Both the position numbers and the translations under genes were made by a program. Under the pieces are notes generated by a model. It made no database searches. It was not told where the DNA came from and worked only from the letters and a program-made list of their open reading frames with translations. Positions 62,761 through 64,000 of a DNA stretch of 64,000 nt are shown one piece after another. The stretch comes from Paenarthrobacter sp. A20 (GTDB taxonomy: Bacteria; Actinomycetota; Actinomycetes; Actinomycetales; Micrococcaceae), in contig NZ_JALJWH010000001.1 of NCBI RefSeq assembly GCF_024168825.1, positions 62,001-126,000 on the forward strand, read 5' to 3'. Each line of letters starts with the position of its first letter. Position 1 is the first letter of the stretch.

Positions 62761-63539
62761 GCTGCGAGGCCAGACATGATGCTGAAGGCTGCACCCGCCG
62801 GGTCCATGAGGACTGCCATGCGCCCCACCCCCGGAACGTCAAAAGCCGGTGCAATGACATGGCTGCCCAACTCAACTGCCTGCGCAACCGTGGCATCGAT
62901 GTCCACCACGTTGAAATATGTCATCCAGAACGGCGACAACCCCTCGATGGGAAGCTTCAGCGCGCCCGCCACAGCCCTCCCGTCCACCAGCAGATTCGTG
63001 TATTCTTGCAGGTCCCCCGCAGGCGCCGTGTTGCTGGTGCAGCCAGTGACGGCCTCATAGAAAGCCACTGCCTTGGGGACGTCATTGGTCTGGAGTTCAT
63101 TCCAAACCATGGTGCCGGGCTCGTTGAACAGGCCCGATCCGGGGTGGTTGCCGGCCTCCCAGAACCCGATCTGGGCTCCGGTGGGATCTGTGGCGAAGAA
63201 CATACGCCCTGAGCCGTTGGGGACGGAGTCAGGAGGGAACACAAGGGCACCGCCCGCGGCCTCCACACGCCGGGCGGCCTCGTCAGCCGAATCAACTGCA
63301 AGGTAGTTTGCCCAGTACGAAGGCATTCCTTCTGGAGCATCTGGCAGCTGTTGCATCATGCCGGCGACGTATCGGCCCTTGAGCTTGGCCATGTAATAGG
63401 TCATGCCGTTCCCGGCGTCCATGGCGTCCAGCTCCCATCCGAAGAGGTCGCTGTAGAACTTCCTGGAAACGTCAATGTCGGTGGAGGAAAGGTCCACCCA
63501 ACATGGTGTCCCTTGCTTGTAGCTGTCGGCCTCCGGCAT
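62757..63539 (-). CDS. Two-domain VOC (glyoxalase-like) protein
   Basis: 260 aa, paralogue of the gene at 61990 and first of the pair. Both domains show the VOC pattern: TPCWVDLSSTDIDVSRKFYSDLFGW at the N-terminus and MVWNELQTNDVPKAVAFYEAVTG in the second half. ATG 63539 follows GGAAC. The pair probably arose by tandem duplication of a two-domain gene. Confidence 0.8.
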   Translation of the reverse strand: MPEADSYKQGTPCWVDLSSTDIDVSRKFYSDLFGWELDAMDAGNGMTYYMAKLKGRYVAGMMQQLPDAPEGMPSYWANYLAVDSADEAARRVEAAGGALVFPPDSVPNGSGRMFFATDPTGAQIGFWEAGNHPGSGLFNEPGTMVWNELQTNDVPKAVAFYEAVTGCTSNTAPAGDLQEYTNLLVDGRAVAGALKLPIEGLSPFWMTYFNVVDIDATVAQAVELGSHVIAPAFDVPGVGRMAVLMDPAGAAFSIMSGLAA

Positions 63540-63579
63540 GGTGTTCCTTTCGATGCGCTCGAAACTCCAGCCTACGCAA

Positions 63580-63630
63580 AAAAGGGCCCTCAGGGTACGC
63601 CAATGAATGACGTGCCCTGAGGTCCCTTTT
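63580..63630. terminator. Bidirectional terminator between VOC genes and DUF3073 gene
   Basis: AAAAGGGCCCTCAGGGTAC (63580-63598) pairs with GTGCCCTGAGGTCCCTTTT (63612-63630) at 17 of 19 positions; an A-run on the left and T-run on the right make it work in both directions. It lies upstream of the VOC pair start and downstream of the DUF3073 stop, so it serves mainly the latter. Confidence 0.65.
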
Positions 63631-63723
63631 TCAAAGATATACGGCATCCGAAAATGCGCGATGACCTTGAAGTACGATGGCGGTCCGCAACTCAGTGCCT
63701 ACGGCACCTGTTGGTTGCGACAG

Positions 63724-63948
63724 CTATCCGATTCGGCGGGTGTCAACCTCGTCGTCATCGTCTTCCGCGTACTTGTCCTCATAAGCCGAATAGTCCGGCT
63801 CCGGGGGATCTTCGGGGAAGTGGCTCTTTACACGACTGGACGGACCCGTGAGCTCCCGCTCAAGTGCCGAATAGTCAGTGTTCGGGGAGTAGTACTTAAT
63901 GTCCCGAGCCTGCTTGGTAGCTTTTGCCTTTTGACGGCCGCGCCCCAT
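63724..63948 (-). CDS. DUF3073 family protein
   Basis: 74-aa small basic-then-acidic protein: MGRGRQKAKATKQARDIKY and SPNTDYSALERELTG are the family signature, and the C-terminus is Asp/Glu-rich. It is widespread beside purM in actinobacteria, function unknown. ATG 63948 is the usual start; the 87-codon frame upstream was not used. Confidence 0.9.
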   Translation of the reverse strand: MGRGRQKAKATKQARDIKYYSPNTDYSALERELTGPSSRVKSHFPEDPPEPDYSAYEDKYAEDDDDEVDTRRIG

Positions 63949-64000
63949 GGCGTGACCCCCTTTTGTACTTGGACCGGAGGTGGTCACCTTGGCTATCGGT
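63949..64000. other. Right edge of the window
   Basis: 52 bp upstream of the DUF3073 gene with no visible gene. Its promoter is expected here. Confidence 0.3.

Overview
The window is chromosomal DNA from a high-GC actinobacterium, most likely Arthrobacter or Paenarthrobacter (Micrococcaceae). This rests on GC-rich third codon positions, frequent GTG/TTG starts, dense ATGA/TAATG translational coupling, the order purF-purM-(VOC pair)-DUF3073, and the family mix (NrtR-type Nudix regulator, MHS transporters, glyoxylate/allantoin genes). All function calls come from reading motifs; no database search was run.

Layout. 1-2.3 kb: an IclR-type regulator (start only) divergent from a CaiB CoA-transferase/enoyl-CoA hydratase pair. 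2.3-8.1 kb: a thymidylate-kinase-like NTPase, a small membrane protein, an NrtR-like Nudix regulator facing an SPFH protein plus NAD-kinase-like operon with two operator palindromes, and a decayed restriction-endonuclease-like gene beside a long inverted repeat. 8.2-10.8 kb: secreted gamma-glutamyltransferase and a Nudix hydrolase. 11.0-14.0 kb: a compact cluster of a 52-aa hydrophobic peptide, a 49-aa membrane protein, an ABC ATPase, an ABC permease and a further membrane protein; this looks like a peptide bacteriocin or other membrane-active peptide system. 14.0-17.5 kb: a tandem pair of DUF6301-like genes with one intact and one broken copy of an unrecognised partner. 17.7-22.4 kb: an acyl-CoA synthetase, enoyl-CoA hydratase and MHS transporter operon under a divergent LysR regulator. 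22.4-25.8 kb: small accessory genes, a lipoprotein, a frameshifted DJ-1/PfpI gene and a second candidate short peptide followed by a small membrane protein. 25.8-33.4 kb: a sugar locus (two Gfo/Idh dehydrogenases, ThuA, two permeases, binding protein, LacI regulator) without its own ATPase.

34.1-38.5 kb is a visibly AT-richer island: a DUF262 + RelA/SpoT-domain operon converging on an AAA ATPase + DUF4435/TOPRIM pair that fits the PARIS anti-phage system (AriA/AriB), with a decayed transposase on the right. This island and the 11 kb peptide cluster are the best candidates for undescribed biology.

39.9-46.9 kb: glyoxylate/allantoin catabolism (hyi, glxR, gcl, glycerate kinase, allB, winged-helix regulator). 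The rest of the purine-ureide route is at 53.8 kb (ureidoglycine/alanine-glyoxylate-type aminotransferase) and 57.7 kb (uraD, hiuH). Between them lie bcp, a partner-switching module (RsbU-like phosphatase, STAS antagonist, RsbW-like kinase) wrapped around a BcsA-like glycosyltransferase, and a calpain-like protease with a WXG100-like N-terminus. Three intergenic spots here carry a GGTGAGAG motif at exactly 32-bp spacing. The window ends with an MFS/HxlR pair, a PAP2 phosphatase, purF-purM, two VOC proteins and a DUF3073 protein.
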